Shown piece after piece: positions 7,657 through 16,114 of a stretch of DNA of 33,762 nucleotides (within the stretch, counting starts at the first letter, position 1; each line of letters starts with the position of its first letter). The position numbers and the translations under genes were made by a program. The DNA comes from Acidobacteria bacterium UBA2161 (GTDB lineage: Bacteria > Acidobacteriota > Vicinamibacteria > Vicinamibacterales > UBA823). Location of the stretch: contig DCWN01000001.1 of the NCBI GenBank assembly GCA_002328835.1, forward strand, positions 1-33,762. Reading direction: 5' to 3'. The notes below the pieces were generated by a model that was given only the letters and a program-made list of their open reading frames with translations, was not told the DNA's origin and ran no database searches.

Positions 7657-8502
7657 TTGCTCGACATCCGCCGGCGCACCGGCTACATCCTGCTCACCGT
7701 CCTGGTGGCTCAGGTCATCCTCATCTCGGCGCAGGTGAACTCCGATTCGGGCGTCCGCGTGATCGAGTCGGTGACGTTCGGTGTCTTCGCGGAGATTCAG
7801 CGCGGCGCGTCGGGCCTCGTGACCAGCGTGCGCGACGTGTGGGGACGGTACGTGTCGTTGCGCGGTGTTGCCGACGAGAACGTGCTGCTCAAGCAGCAGG
7901 TGGCCGACCTGCAGGTGCGGCTGCAAGAGCAGCGCGCGCTAGCCCGGCGTAGCGAGAGTCTGCAGGCGCTGCTGGAGTTCCGGAAGGCCGTGCCACTGCC
8001 GACGCTGGGCGCCGAGGTGATTGCGGGCGATGCGACCCCGTGGTTCCGCACCCTGACGATCAACCGGGGGACGGCCGACGGACTGGACGCCGACCTGGCC
8101 GTGCTCGCGCCATCGGGCGTGGTGGGGCGCGTGGTCGGCCAGCCGGGGACGAACGCCGCGAAGGTGCAATTGCTGGTCGACCGCAACGCCGCGGTCGGCG
8201 CGATGATCGAGCGGTCGCGCTCGGCGGGCGTCGTGACCGGGGGGCCGGGCGACCCGCCGCTCAGGCTCGACTACGTGTCGAACCTGGCCGATGTCGAGAT
8301 CGGTGATCGGGTCGTGACATCGGGCATCGAGGGCATTTATCCGAAGGGGTTTCTGATCGGGATCGTCGAGTCGGTGCGCCCAGGGCGCAGGCTCTACCAG
8401 GAAATCGGGGTTCGCCCCGTCGTGGATTTCGATGCGCTGGAGGACGTGCTCGTCGTCATGGTGCGCCGCGCGCCTGATGTGCCGATTGGGGAGACGCAGT
8501 GA
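7657..8502 (+). CDS. mreC: Rod shape-determining protein MreC
   Basis: Periplasmic scaffold of the elongasome; in the family it binds and activates PBP2. The 281 aa product has a single N-terminal membrane segment (about residues 9-25), a coiled coil (about 68-110, rich in heptad Leu/Val) and a C-terminal double beta-barrel region (about 115-270) with the family-typical pattern of VVGRVVGQPG and GDRVVTSGIEGIYPKGF. The TTG start at 7657 is supported by the position of the membrane anchor; the ribosome binding site is weak (AAAGAG). Its stop overlaps the GTG start of mreD by 4 bases (GTGA, 8499-8502). Confidence 0.95.
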   Translation: MLDIRRRTGYILLTVLVAQVILISAQVNSDSGVRVIESVTFGVFAEIQRGASGLVTSVRDVWGRYVSLRGVADENVLLKQQVADLQVRLQEQRALARRSESLQALLEFRKAVPLPTLGAEVIAGDATPWFRTLTINRGTADGLDADLAVLAPSGVVGRVVGQPGTNAAKVQLLVDRNAAVGAMIERSRSAGVVTGGPGDPPLRLDYVSNLADVEIGDRVVTSGIEGIYPKGFLIGIVESVRPGRRLYQEIGVRPVVDFDALEDVLVVMVRRAPDVPIGETQ

Positions 8503-9017
8503 AGGCCGCCAGGGTAGCGGTCGCCATCGCCTTCGCGCTGGCGCTGCAGACCACCCTGGCGCGCTATCTGGTCGGCAGCGGGAGTCGGATCGATCTGGTG
8601 CTGGTCGCGGTCGTCTACGTGGCGATGACGACCGGGCCGGTGACGGCGATTCTGAGTGGCGCGATCGGCGGCATCGTGCAGGACGCGCTCTCGGGCGGCA
8701 TCATCGGCGTCGGCGGCCTCGCGAAGACGCTCGTCGGCTTTGCGGTGGCGATGCTGAGCACGCAGATCATCATCGTCCGGCCGCTGCCGCGGTTCGTGGT
8801 GTTCGTTGCGGCGACGCTGGTGCACGCGATGGCGTTTTTGGGGTTGTATTCGATGTTGGAGTCGCGCATTCCGAACTCGTCGGCGGCAGGTGTGCTCGGG
8901 CAGGTGCTCGGGAATGGCATCGCCGGCATCGTGGTGTTCGAGTTGAACAAGACGCTGCCGTTGCTCCGCCCGCGCGGCGGGGGCAGCGGCCACGTGAAGC
9001 GACGTCTGGAGTGGTGA
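8499..9017 (+). CDS. mreD: Rod shape-determining protein MreD
   Basis: Small integral membrane partner of MreC in the elongasome. The 172 aa product is strongly hydrophobic with about five predicted membrane segments, beginning at residue 3 (ARVAVAIAFALAL). The family is poorly conserved, so the call rests on length, topology and position between mreC and mrdA. The GTG start overlaps the mreC stop and no independent ribosome binding site is needed. The C-terminus ends in a short basic tail (GGGSGHVKRRLEW). mrdA begins 7 bases after the stop. Confidence 0.92.
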   Translation: MKAARVAVAIAFALALQTTLARYLVGSGSRIDLVLVAVVYVAMTTGPVTAILSGAIGGIVQDALSGGIIGVGGLAKTLVGFAVAMLSTQIIIVRPLPRFVVFVAATLVHAMAFLGLYSMLESRIPNSSAAGVLGQVLGNGIAGIVVFELNKTLPLLRPRGGGSGHVKRRLEW

Positions 9018-9024
9018 GCCACAC

Positions 9025-10962
9025 ATGATCGGTGACGACCGTCGGGGCCTGGCCGTGCGCCTGGCCGTCCTGCAGGGCGGCGTGGTGGCCGGGCTGATCA
9101 CGCTGGCGATCGGGTTCTGGTTCCTCCAGGTCGCGCAATACAACAAGTTCCGGGAGTTGGCCGACAACAATCACCAGCGCTCGCTGGCGCTGCGGGCGCC
9201 GCGGGGCGTGTTGTTCGACCGCGACGGGGAGGTCCTGGTCGAGAACCGCTATGCGTTCGACATTTCGCTCGTGCGCGAGCAAACCGGCAACCTCTCGCGC
9301 TCGATCGCCCTGCTGGCCGAGATCACGGGTACCGACGAGTCGGGCCTCTGGCAGGTCATCGACGAGCACCTCGATGAGCCCGCCTACCGGCCGGTCGTCG
9401 TCATCCGCGAGGCGACTGTGGCGCAGGTCGCCGCCGTGGCCGCCCGGCGCTTCGAGCTACCCGGCATCGTCATCGAAGAGGTGCCGACCCGCTACTACCG
9501 GACCGGCACGCTGGCGGCGCATCTGTTCGGCTATGTCGGTGAGGTCACGCCGGATCAGCTGTCGGGCTCCGAGTTCATAGGGGTGGGCAGTGGGGCGATC
9601 GTCGGCCAGACCGGTGTGGAGCGCGCCTATAACCGGATGCTCATGGGTGCCGACGGCACGCGGCGCGTCGTCGTGAACAGCGTCGGCCGTGAACTGGACA
9701 CGCTCGAGGAAATCGATCCGGTCGAGGGCCGGCGACTCCAGCTCACGCTCGACTACGACCTGCAGGCGGCGGCCGAGGAAGCGTTCGAGGTCACCGGCTT
9801 CAACGGCGCCGCCGTCATTCTCGAGCCGAACACCGGCGAGGTGCTCGCCATGGCGAGCATGCCGGCGTACGACCCGAACGACTTCGCGCTGGGGATCGAC
9901 CAGGCGACGTGGCGGCGGCTGAACGGCGACGCCGGGAAGCCGCTCCACAACCGCGCGCTGCAGGGGCGGTACTCGCCCGGATCGATCTTCAAGATCGTCG
10001 TCGCGGTGGCGGCGCTCGAGGAAGGGATTGCCGACCCCGACTTCTCGGTGCAGTGCCACGGCGCCAAGACGTTCTACGGCCGGCCGTACCACTGCCACCT
10101 GCGCGGCGGTCATGGCCGGCTCGCGATGGAGGCCGCGCTGGAGCGGTCGTGCAACGTCTACTTCTACACGCTCGGGAGCATGCTCGACATCGACGTGCTG
10201 AGCACTTGGGCGCGGCGCCTCGGCCTGGGCGGGCGCACCGGCATCGACCTGCCCCACGAACTCGAGGGCATCGTGCCGTCGACCCGGTGGAAGCTGGCCA
10301 CGACGGGCGAACCCTGGTATCCGGGCGAGACGATTTCCGTGGCGATCGGCCAGGGCGCGCTGTCGGTGACGCCGCTGTCGCAGGCGGTCATGATGGCGAC
10401 GGTGGCCAACGGCGGCGTGCGGCCGATCCCGCACGTGCTGCGCGCGATTGACGATGGCGACGGCTGGGAGCCGATGCAGACGCCACCCGGCGCGGTGGTC
10501 GACCTCCAGCCCGAGACGATCGAGACGCTGCACCGCGGATTGTGGCGCGTCGTGAACGCGCGGGGCACCGGCGGGCGGGCGCGGATCAACGGCTTCGACG
10601 TGGCGGGGAAGACCGGTACGACGCAGGTCATCTCGCTGTCGGGACGCGCGCAGGCCGAGGGGACCACCGAGCTGGATCTGCGCGACCATGGCTGGTTCAC
10701 GTTTTTCGCGCCCAGCGAGGGGACGCCCGAGATCGCCGGCGCCGTGCTGGCCGAGCACTCGGAGCACGGCTATCTCGCCGCGCCGATCGCGCGGCACGTG
10801 ATGGAGACCTATCTGGCGAAGAAGGAAGGGCGACCGCTGCCGCGGTTCCCGCGACCGACGCCGCCGCCGGTCTTGACCGAGACCGCGCCCGCTCCGGCGC
10901 CGGTGGCCACCGCGCCCGAGGGTGGGGCCGCGCCGGCCACCACGCCAGGTGAGGGCGGCTGA
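9025..10962 (+). CDS. mrdA: Penicillin-binding protein 2 (elongasome transpeptidase)
   Basis: Class B penicillin-binding protein that crosslinks peptidoglycan during cell elongation, working with the glycosyltransferase RodA. An N-terminal membrane anchor (about residues 13-35) is followed by the dimerisation/pedestal domain with RAPRGVLFDRDG, then the transpeptidase domain. The three active-site motifs are intact: SIFK with nucleophile S320 and K323, SCN at 375-377, and KTG at 529-531. The 645 aa product ends in a Pro/Ala/Glu-rich tail of about 45 residues, probably a disordered periplasmic extension. A Cys pair in QCHGAKTFYGRPYHCH (about 348-362) could form a disulfide or metal site, which is speculative. 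The stop overlaps the rodA start by one base (TGATG). Confidence 0.97.
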   Translation: MIGDDRRGLAVRLAVLQGGVVAGLITLAIGFWFLQVAQYNKFRELADNNHQRSLALRAPRGVLFDRDGEVLVENRYAFDISLVREQTGNLSRSIALLAEITGTDESGLWQVIDEHLDEPAYRPVVVIREATVAQVAAVAARRFELPGIVIEEVPTRYYRTGTLAAHLFGYVGEVTPDQLSGSEFIGVGSGAIVGQTGVERAYNRMLMGADGTRRVVVNSVGRELDTLEEIDPVEGRRLQLTLDYDLQAAAEEAFEVTGFNGAAVILEPNTGEVLAMASMPAYDPNDFALGIDQATWRRLNGDAGKPLHNRALQGRYSPGSIFKIVVAVAALEEGIADPDFSVQCHGAKTFYGRPYHCHLRGGHGRLAMEAALERSCNVYFYTLGSMLDIDVLSTWARRLGLGGRTGIDLPHELEGIVPSTRWKLATTGEPWYPGETISVAIGQGALSVTPLSQAVMMATVANGGVRPIPHVLRAIDDGDGWEPMQTPPGAVVDLQPETIETLHRGLWRVVNARGTGGRARINGFDVAGKTGTTQVISLSGRAQAEGTTELDLRDHGWFTFFAPSEGTPEIAGAVLAEHSEHGYLAAPIARHVMETYLAKKEGRPLPRFPRPTPPPVLTETAPAPAPVATAPEGGAAPATTPGEGG

Positions 10963-12062
10963 TGTTCGAACGGCGACTGCACTGCCACATCGACTGGCTG
11001 CTCATCGCGGCGTTGCTGGTCCTGTGCGCGATCGGCGCGGGCATGATCTACAGCACCACCTACGACCCGACGGCCGGCACCGTCGGCCCGCAGCTCTCGA
11101 CCCAGTTCTACGCGTTGCTGTTCGGCGTGGTGGCCTTCGCCGTCTGCCTGACCATCGACTACCGCGTGCTGGCCGATCATTCGCTGCTCATCTACGGCGG
11201 CATGCTGGCGCTGCTGGTGAGCGTGCTGCTCTTTGGCGACGTCATGGGCGGGGCCCGGCGGTGGCTCTCGCTGGGGCCCGCGAACCTGCAGCCATCCGAG
11301 TTCGCCAAGCTGGCGCTGGCGCTCCTCTTGGCCACCTACTTCGCCGAGAACCGGCGCGGCACGGTCGAGCGTGCCGACCTCGGGATGGTGGCCCTCTTCA
11401 CGGTCATTCCCTTCGTGCTGATTGCGGAAGAGCCCGACCTGGGCACCGCCGTGGGGCTGCTCTCGGTGGCTCTCGGCGTCACGTATCTGGCTGGCCTCCG
11501 GTTGCGGTGGCTGGCCGTGCTGGCCACGGTGGCGATGCTGCTCGCGCCGGTGGCCTGGACATATGCGCTGGAGGACTACCAGCGCTCGCGACTTTCCACG
11601 TTTCTGGACCCGGCGCGCGACGCGCGTGGCGCTGGGTATCAACAGATTCAGGCGCGCATCACGGTTGGGTCGGGTGGCCTGGCCGGGAAAGGGTTCTTGC
11701 AGGGTACGCAGGGGCAGTTCAACTTCCTGCCCGTGGCGCACAACGATTTCATCTTTTCGGTACTGGCGGAGGAGCAAGGGTTTCTCGGCGTCATCGTGGC
11801 GCTCGGGCTGTACCTGTTCGTGATCGTGCGTGGCCTCGATACTGCGCGGCTCGCGAAGGACCGCCTGGGGGCCTACCTTATCGTCGGGGTGATGGCGAGC
11901 TTCGCGTTTCAGGTCGTTTACAACGTGACCATGTCTGCCGGGTTGGCGCCCGTCAAAGGGCTGACGCTACCGCTGATGAGCTATGGCGGGTCGTCGCTGA
12001 TTGCCACGCTGGCGGGATTTGGTCTGGTCGTGAACGTCCGGATGCGGAGGTTCACGAATTGA
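10962..12062 (+). CDS. rodA: Peptidoglycan glycosyltransferase RodA (SEDS family)
   Basis: Polytopic SEDS-family enzyme that polymerises lipid II into glycan strands in partnership with PBP2. The 366 aa product has about ten membrane segments. The catalytic-region aspartate is present as D262 in the motif FLPVAHNDFIF followed by AEEQGF, the same residue number as the essential Asp of E. coli RodA. The C-terminal hallmark LPLMSYGGSS is also present. The ATG overlaps the mrdA stop by one base, and AGGTGAGGG upstream serves as ribosome binding site, so production of PBP2 and RodA is likely coupled. It is the last gene of the elongasome series before the RNase G/E gene. Confidence 0.97.
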   Translation: MFERRLHCHIDWLLIAALLVLCAIGAGMIYSTTYDPTAGTVGPQLSTQFYALLFGVVAFAVCLTIDYRVLADHSLLIYGGMLALLVSVLLFGDVMGGARRWLSLGPANLQPSEFAKLALALLLATYFAENRRGTVERADLGMVALFTVIPFVLIAEEPDLGTAVGLLSVALGVTYLAGLRLRWLAVLATVAMLLAPVAWTYALEDYQRSRLSTFLDPARDARGAGYQQIQARITVGSGGLAGKGFLQGTQGQFNFLPVAHNDFIFSVLAEEQGFLGVIVALGLYLFVIVRGLDTARLAKDRLGAYLIVGVMASFAFQVVYNVTMSAGLAPVKGLTLPLMSYGGSSLIATLAGFGLVVNVRMRRFTN

Positions 12063-12078
12063 GTCGGGGTTGCGTCGA

Positions 12079-12118
12079 GGCCGTTCGGCCGCAGCGTCGG
12101 TGCGCGCACGCGCGCACC
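12079..12118 (+). promoter_or_regulatory. Paired hairpins in the leader of the RNase G/E gene
   Basis: Two back-to-back inverted repeats lie between rodA and rng: GGCCG/CGGCC (12079-12083 and 12086-12090), and a perfect 9-bp repeat GGTGCGCGC/GCGCGCACC (12099-12107 and 12110-12118). There is no U-run, so a classic intrinsic terminator is unlikely. The structures end about 30 bases before the rng ATG. A role in mRNA stability or in feedback by the RNase on its own message is inference. Confidence 0.5.
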
Positions 12119-12149
12119 CGCTGGCGCGATCCTGTGTGGAGTTTGGCGC

Positions 12150-13772
12150 ATGAACAAGGAGCTGATCATTTCCTCGAACGGCCACGAGACCGCTGTGGCC
12201 ATTCTCGAGGACGACCTCGTCACCGAGGTCTTTATCGAGCGCGACCGGCAGCGTGGCACGGTCGGCAACATCTACAAGGGCCGGGTGTCGAAAGTGCTGC
12301 CCGGCATGCAATCGGCGTTCGTCGACATCGGCCTCGAGCGTGACGCGTTCCTCTACGTGTCGGAAGTCTACGACACGCTGGAGGAGTTCGATCGCCTGGA
12401 CACCGATGCCGGCGACGACGACGACGACAAGCCCGAGGCCGACCCGGACCACGCCGACGGCGACGTGAACGGCAACGTCGATCCGGCGGTTGCGGCGAAG
12501 CCACAGGCGCCGCCGCGCCGGAACGGCCGGGACCGGGACCGCGACCGCGGGCCGCAACCCAAGATTCAGGATCTGCTGGAGCAGGGCCAGGAAGTGCTGG
12601 TCCAGGTGGTCAAGGAACCCCTGGGCACGAAGGGCGCGCGCATCACGTCGCACGCCAGCATGCCTGGGCGGTTCCTGGTCTTCATGCCGACGGTGGACCA
12701 CATCGGCATCTCGCGGAAGATCGATTCGCGCGAGAAGCGGTCGCGGCTCAGGCGGATCGTCCGGGAATTCAAGAAGGAACACAACTTCACGGGCGGGGTC
12801 ATCATCCGGACCGCCGCGGGCGGCCGATCCGAAGAGGACATCGTCGCGGACCTCACCTACTTCCACCAGGTGTGGACCGGCATCCGCCAGCGCACCGAGT
12901 CGAACAAGGCGCCCGCCGTGGTGTATCAGGAGGAGAGCCTGGTCGCCAAGCTGCTGCGCGACTTCCTGACGAAGGACTACACGGCGATCCGGATCGACAA
13001 CGCCGAGGAATACGGGCGGGTCGTGAAGCTGGTCGAACGGATCATGCCCGACCTGGTGCCGCGCGTGCACCGCTACGCGAAGTCGTTCCCGATCTTCGAT
13101 GAGTACGGCGTGCAGGACGAGATCGACAAGGCGCTGCGCCCTAAGGTCTGGCTGAAGTCCGGCGGCTACCTCGTCATCAATCACACCGAGGCGCTCGTCG
13201 CGATCGACGTCAATACCGGCCGCTACGTGGGTAAGCGCGCCGGCCGGCTCGAGGACACCATCGTCAAGACGAACCTCGAGGCGGTCAAAGAGATCGTCCG
13301 CCAGTTCCGCCTGCGTGACCTCGGCGGCATCATCGTGCTCGACCTGATCGACATGGAAGAGCGGAAGAACCGCCAGAAGATCTTCCAGGCGTTCGAGCAG
13401 GAACTGCGGCGCGACCGGTCACCGTCGAAGGCGGTGCAGGTCGTCGACGTGGGGCTCATCATCGTGACCCGCAAGCGGGTGAAGCAGACCCTCGAGCGCC
13501 AGCTGACCGATGCCTGTCCGTACTGCTCTGGGAGCGGGACGATCAAATCGACGTCGACGATCTGCTACGAGATTCTGGCCGAGATGCAGAAGATCCGGGG
13601 GGATCTCAACGGCCATGGCGTGGTGCTGCGGGTGAATCCCGAGATCGCGCGGGCGTTGCAGGCCGAGGAGCGCGGTGTGCTGCGCGACCTCCGCGCCGTG
13701 CTCGGCGGCGAGTTGACGCTCAAGCCGGACGCCAGGCTCCACCACGAGCAGTTCGACGTGATGGCGCTCTAG
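12150..13772 (+). CDS. rng: Ribonuclease G/E (Rne/Rng family)
   Basis: Single-strand-specific endoribonuclease of RNA processing and decay. The 540 aa product has an N-terminal S1 RNA-binding domain (about 35-165), then RNase H-like and DNase I-like regions. Catalytic Mg-binding aspartates are visible as D353 in AIDVNTGRYVG and D398 in IVLDLIDME. The zinc-link motif CPYC (C456, C459) is intact. The S1 domain is interrupted at about residues 85-137 by a low-complexity insert, first acidic (a run of five Asp) and then basic (alternating Arg-Asp). There is no long C-terminal degradosome scaffold, so it is closer to RNase G in size. The ATG at 12150 has GGAG 9 bases upstream. Its stop overlaps the convergent secreted-protein gene by sharing CTAG at 13769-13772. 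Confidence 0.96.
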   Translation: MNKELIISSNGHETAVAILEDDLVTEVFIERDRQRGTVGNIYKGRVSKVLPGMQSAFVDIGLERDAFLYVSEVYDTLEEFDRLDTDAGDDDDDKPEADPDHADGDVNGNVDPAVAAKPQAPPRRNGRDRDRDRGPQPKIQDLLEQGQEVLVQVVKEPLGTKGARITSHASMPGRFLVFMPTVDHIGISRKIDSREKRSRLRRIVREFKKEHNFTGGVIIRTAAGGRSEEDIVADLTYFHQVWTGIRQRTESNKAPAVVYQEESLVAKLLRDFLTKDYTAIRIDNAEEYGRVVKLVERIMPDLVPRVHRYAKSFPIFDEYGVQDEIDKALRPKVWLKSGGYLVINHTEALVAIDVNTGRYVGKRAGRLEDTIVKTNLEAVKEIVRQFRLRDLGGIIVLDLIDMEERKNRQKIFQAFEQELRRDRSPSKAVQVVDVGLIIVTRKRVKQTLERQLTDACPYCSGSGTIKSTSTICYEILAEMQKIRGDLNGHGVVLRVNPEIARALQAEERGVLRDLRAVLGGELTLKPDARLHHEQFDVMAL

Positions 13773-14203
13773 CCGACGGGCAGGTGGATCAAGTAGTGGG
13801 TGCCGCTCTGGTTGATCCAGATTCGCAGGTACTCGTTTTCGCGGAGCAACTCGATCCGCACGTCACCCGATCCGGGCGCCGCGGATCCGGCGACATCGCC
13901 GATCTCGTCGGCGGGAACGATGCTGACGACCTCACGGCCCGCGACCGCGTCGCCCTGCACGAATTCGACCCAGCGACTCAGGTTGGACAGCTGCCCGGCG
14001 GCCTCCGGTTCGGCCGCGTCGTCGGTCAGGCGCACCTGGTAGGTGCCCGCCGACAGCCGGTCGCCGTTGGCCAGCACCTGCCGTGGCAGTTCGACCGAGC
14101 CGAGGATCTCGTCGGTCTGTGCCGACGCGGGCGTGGTGGTGCCGAGCCCGGCGAGCACGGCCAGCGCGCCGGTCAGTAGCGTTGCAGCGACCCCCTGCGG
14201 CAT
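13769..14203 (-). CDS. Small secreted protein of unknown function
   Basis: The 144 aa product starts with a signal peptide (about residues 1-28, cleavage likely after ASA-Q). The mature part of about 115 residues looks like a beta-rich single domain with LSAGTYQVRL and ENEYLRIWINQSGTHYLIHL. I do not recognise a named family. The ATG at 14203 is backed by AGGAGA about 5 bases upstream on the minus strand. A TATAAT lies at 14283-14278, and a hairpin separates it from the DUF4097 gene, so it is probably transcribed on its own. Its stop overlaps the convergent rng stop. Likely periplasmic or surface-exposed; no function can be proposed. Confidence 0.85.
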   Translation of the reverse strand: MPQGVAATLLTGALAVLAGLGTTTPASAQTDEILGSVELPRQVLANGDRLSAGTYQVRLTDDAAEPEAAGQLSNLSRWVEFVQGDAVAGREVVSIVPADEIGDVAGSAAPGSGDVRIELLRENEYLRIWINQSGTHYLIHLPVG

Positions 14204-14277
14204 CTCGATCTCCTGGAAGTGAGTCAGAGACGGGTCATCGTCAGATAACCCGGCGGCACTCTCTGGCGCGCCCCGAC

Positions 14278-14283
14278 ATTATA
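14278..14283 (-). promoter_or_regulatory. -10 element (TATAAT) for the small secreted protein gene
   Basis: A perfect TATAAT on the minus strand lies 74 bases before the ATG at 14203. No good -35 hexamer is found at 16-18 bases, since that region is occupied by the GC-rich hairpin at 14299-14315. An extended or activator-dependent promoter is possible. Confidence 0.35.
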
Positions 14284-14298
14284 GAGGAGATTCGGACA

Positions 14299-14315
14299 GG
14301 GCGCCGTCGGCGCCC
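14299..14315 (-). terminator. Terminator-like hairpin after the sigma/anti-sigma/DUF4097 operon
   Basis: GGGCGCC and GGCGCCC (7 bp) flank a 3-base loop, 28 bases after the DUF4097 stop in the direction of transcription. No T-run follows on the minus strand, so it is at best an imperfect intrinsic terminator or an mRNA 3' stabiliser. Confidence 0.4.
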
Positions 14316-14342
14316 GTCCGGCAGAGAGAGGTGCGGCTGGAC

Positions 14343-15329
14343 CTAACGACGGCTGATGACGATGTCGCCGCTGAAGGTCGACACCTCCAGCAGCGCGCCG
14401 CCGTCACCGAACGTGCCGACGACATTGCGGCCCTGGTTCCGGCCGTTGCCGGTCGAATTCAAGCCGCCCAACACGACCGGCAGATCGGAGCGAACGCTGC
14501 CGCTGAACGAACTCGCCTCGAGCTCGAAGCCCACGTCCTCGGTCAGGAGCAGACGCACGTCGCCCGAATGGGCGCTGAACGAGTAGCGGCCGTCGGCCTC
14601 CAGGGCGCCGTCATACTCGACGTCGCCACTCACTGTTTCGACATCGGTTCGGCCGAACGTCATGCCAGAGGCCTCGATGTCGCCGCTCACGGTCTGCAGC
14701 TCCAGGCGCCGCCCGGAGACGTCGTCCGCTTCGAGGTCGCCGTTCACGGTGGAGACCGTCAGGGAGGTGTCGCCGGTAATGTCCGAGATGTCCACGTCGC
14801 CCGAGACCGACTTGGCGAGTGTCAGCTGGCCGGCGCGTCGCACCTCGACCTCGCCGCTGACCGTCTCGACTCGCGCCTCGCCATCGACATTGGAGAGGAC
14901 GATGTCGCCGGAGACCGACCGCAGTGCCACGCGCGCATCGCGCGGCACCGTCACCTCGTAGCTGACCGAGATCCGCGTTCGGCGGTTGTTGCGCGGATAC
15001 CGCGTGCGCACCTCGATGCGATTGCTGCGGGCGTCGATGTCGACCTGAACCGCCGAGAGCTCCGTGTCGTTGTTCCGCCGGCCGGCGCGCTTTGTGATGT
15101 TCAGCACGACCTCGCGGCCGGTGCCGCCCGAGACGGTGATGTCACCCGAGATGTTCGACAGATCCAGCTGTCCGCCTTCGTCGAGCGGCAGGCGCTCGGT
15201 CGATCGTTCGATCTGGGGTTCGCCGCGGTCGCGGTTCTGCGCCCCCGCGAGGCTGGGATCGGCCCCGACGAACGCGAAGGCGACGAACGCCACGATCCCG
15301 ATCTGCTCGAGTTTCTGCTGAATAGCCAT
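14343..15329 (-). CDS. DUF4097-family beta-repeat protein, exported
   Basis: Exported protein with a signal peptide (about residues 1-30, ending near SLAGAQ). The rest is a right-handed beta-helix-like series of short repeats containing SGDI, SGDV, VSGE and NGDL about every 15-20 residues, the pattern of DUF4097 (putative adhesin-like, often linked to ECF sigma operons). The substrate and true role are unknown; suggestions of surface adhesion are weakly founded. ATG at 15329 with AAGGA 7 bases upstream. It lies 35 bases downstream of the anti-sigma gene and is almost certainly in the same transcript, so it may be the effector or sensor output of that sigma system. Confidence 0.9.
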   Translation of the reverse strand: MAIQQKLEQIGIVAFVAFAFVGADPSLAGAQNRDRGEPQIERSTERLPLDEGGQLDLSNISGDITVSGGTGREVVLNITKRAGRRNNDTELSAVQVDIDARSNRIEVRTRYPRNNRRTRISVSYEVTVPRDARVALRSVSGDIVLSNVDGEARVETVSGEVEVRRAGQLTLAKSVSGDVDISDITGDTSLTVSTVNGDLEADDVSGRRLELQTVSGDIEASGMTFGRTDVETVSGDVEYDGALEADGRYSFSAHSGDVRLLLTEDVGFELEASSFSGSVRSDLPVVLGGLNSTGNGRNQGRNVVGTFGDGGALLEVSTFSGDIVISRR

Positions 15330-15364
15330 CTTGATTCCTTAGTCGTGCCCCCTGGCGACCGGCG

Positions 15365-16114
15365 CTAGTGCCGGTTGAGCCCCTCGACGATCCGTGCCGC
15401 ACCGTCCTCGTTGCCCTTCCGCATTTCGTTGACCAGCGCGATCGTGTCCTGCAGCAGCGTAACCTTGCGCCACATCACGTCGAACAGGCTTTCCCGCGCG
15501 ACCTGATTGGTGGGTTCGTCACGCAGCGCCGCGCGGCTCTCGGCGATCGCCTGGTCGATGACGCCGAGGTTCTTCTCGAACGTGGCCGACACGTCCGGGT
15601 CGAGCCACTCCTCATCGAACGTGGCGATCTGCTCCAGGCCGGAAATGGCGTTCTCGTAATGTTCCTCGGCCAGCCGCAGCTCGACTTCGACCGACTCGAT
15701 GATGGTCTCGGCCGCTTCGGCGTCCGCGGCGATTGGTGCCGTCGCATCATTGGGCGGCTGCACGTCGGGCAGCATCCAGACCGCCGTGCCCGCGACGATG
15801 ACGATGACCGCGGCGGCGGCGAGGCCACGCCAGGACGCCTGGCGCCACCATTCCCCGGCGACGCCGCCGCGGGTCGCGGCCGATCCGGCGTCCGCGTCAT
15901 CGTCCAGGGCGGCCGCAATCGACGACCAGACGCGATTGGGCGGTATCTGGCGCGGCAACTCGGCGGCGCGAACACGAAGCTCCCGGAAATCGTCGACGAG
16001 TGCCCGGCACGCCGCGCACCCTTCCAGGTGGCGGTTGAGCGCGTCGCGCGCCGACGGGTCGAGCGTGCTGTCGACCAGCTCTCCGATCGCGTCTTCAAAC
16101 TGTGCGCAACTCAT
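15365..16114 (-). CDS. Zinc-finger (zf-HC2) transmembrane anti-sigma factor
   Basis: Predicted to hold the adjacent ECF sigma factor at the membrane until a signal arrives. The 249 aa product begins with an anti-sigma zinc-binding module: Cys at residue 3 and HLEGCAAC (H29, C33, C36). One transmembrane helix lies at about residues 97-115 (AAAAVIVIVAGTAVWML). The extracytoplasmic region (about 120-249) is helical and acidic, with no recognised ligand-binding fold. The ATG at 16114 is set by the position of the zinc motif; longer upstream reading in this frame is low-complexity and not protein-like. If the sigma gene frame is repaired, its TGA overlaps this ATG (ATGA), giving translational coupling. 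Confidence 0.92.
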   Translation of the reverse strand: MSCAQFEDAIGELVDSTLDPSARDALNRHLEGCAACRALVDDFRELRVRAAELPRQIPPNRVWSSIAAALDDDADAGSAATRGGVAGEWWRQASWRGLAAAAVIVIVAGTAVWMLPDVQPPNDATAPIAADAEAAETIIESVEVELRLAEEHYENAISGLEQIATFDEEWLDPDVSATFEKNLGVIDQAIAESRAALRDEPTNQVARESLFDVMWRKVTLLQDTIALVNEMRKGNEDGAARIVEGLNRH

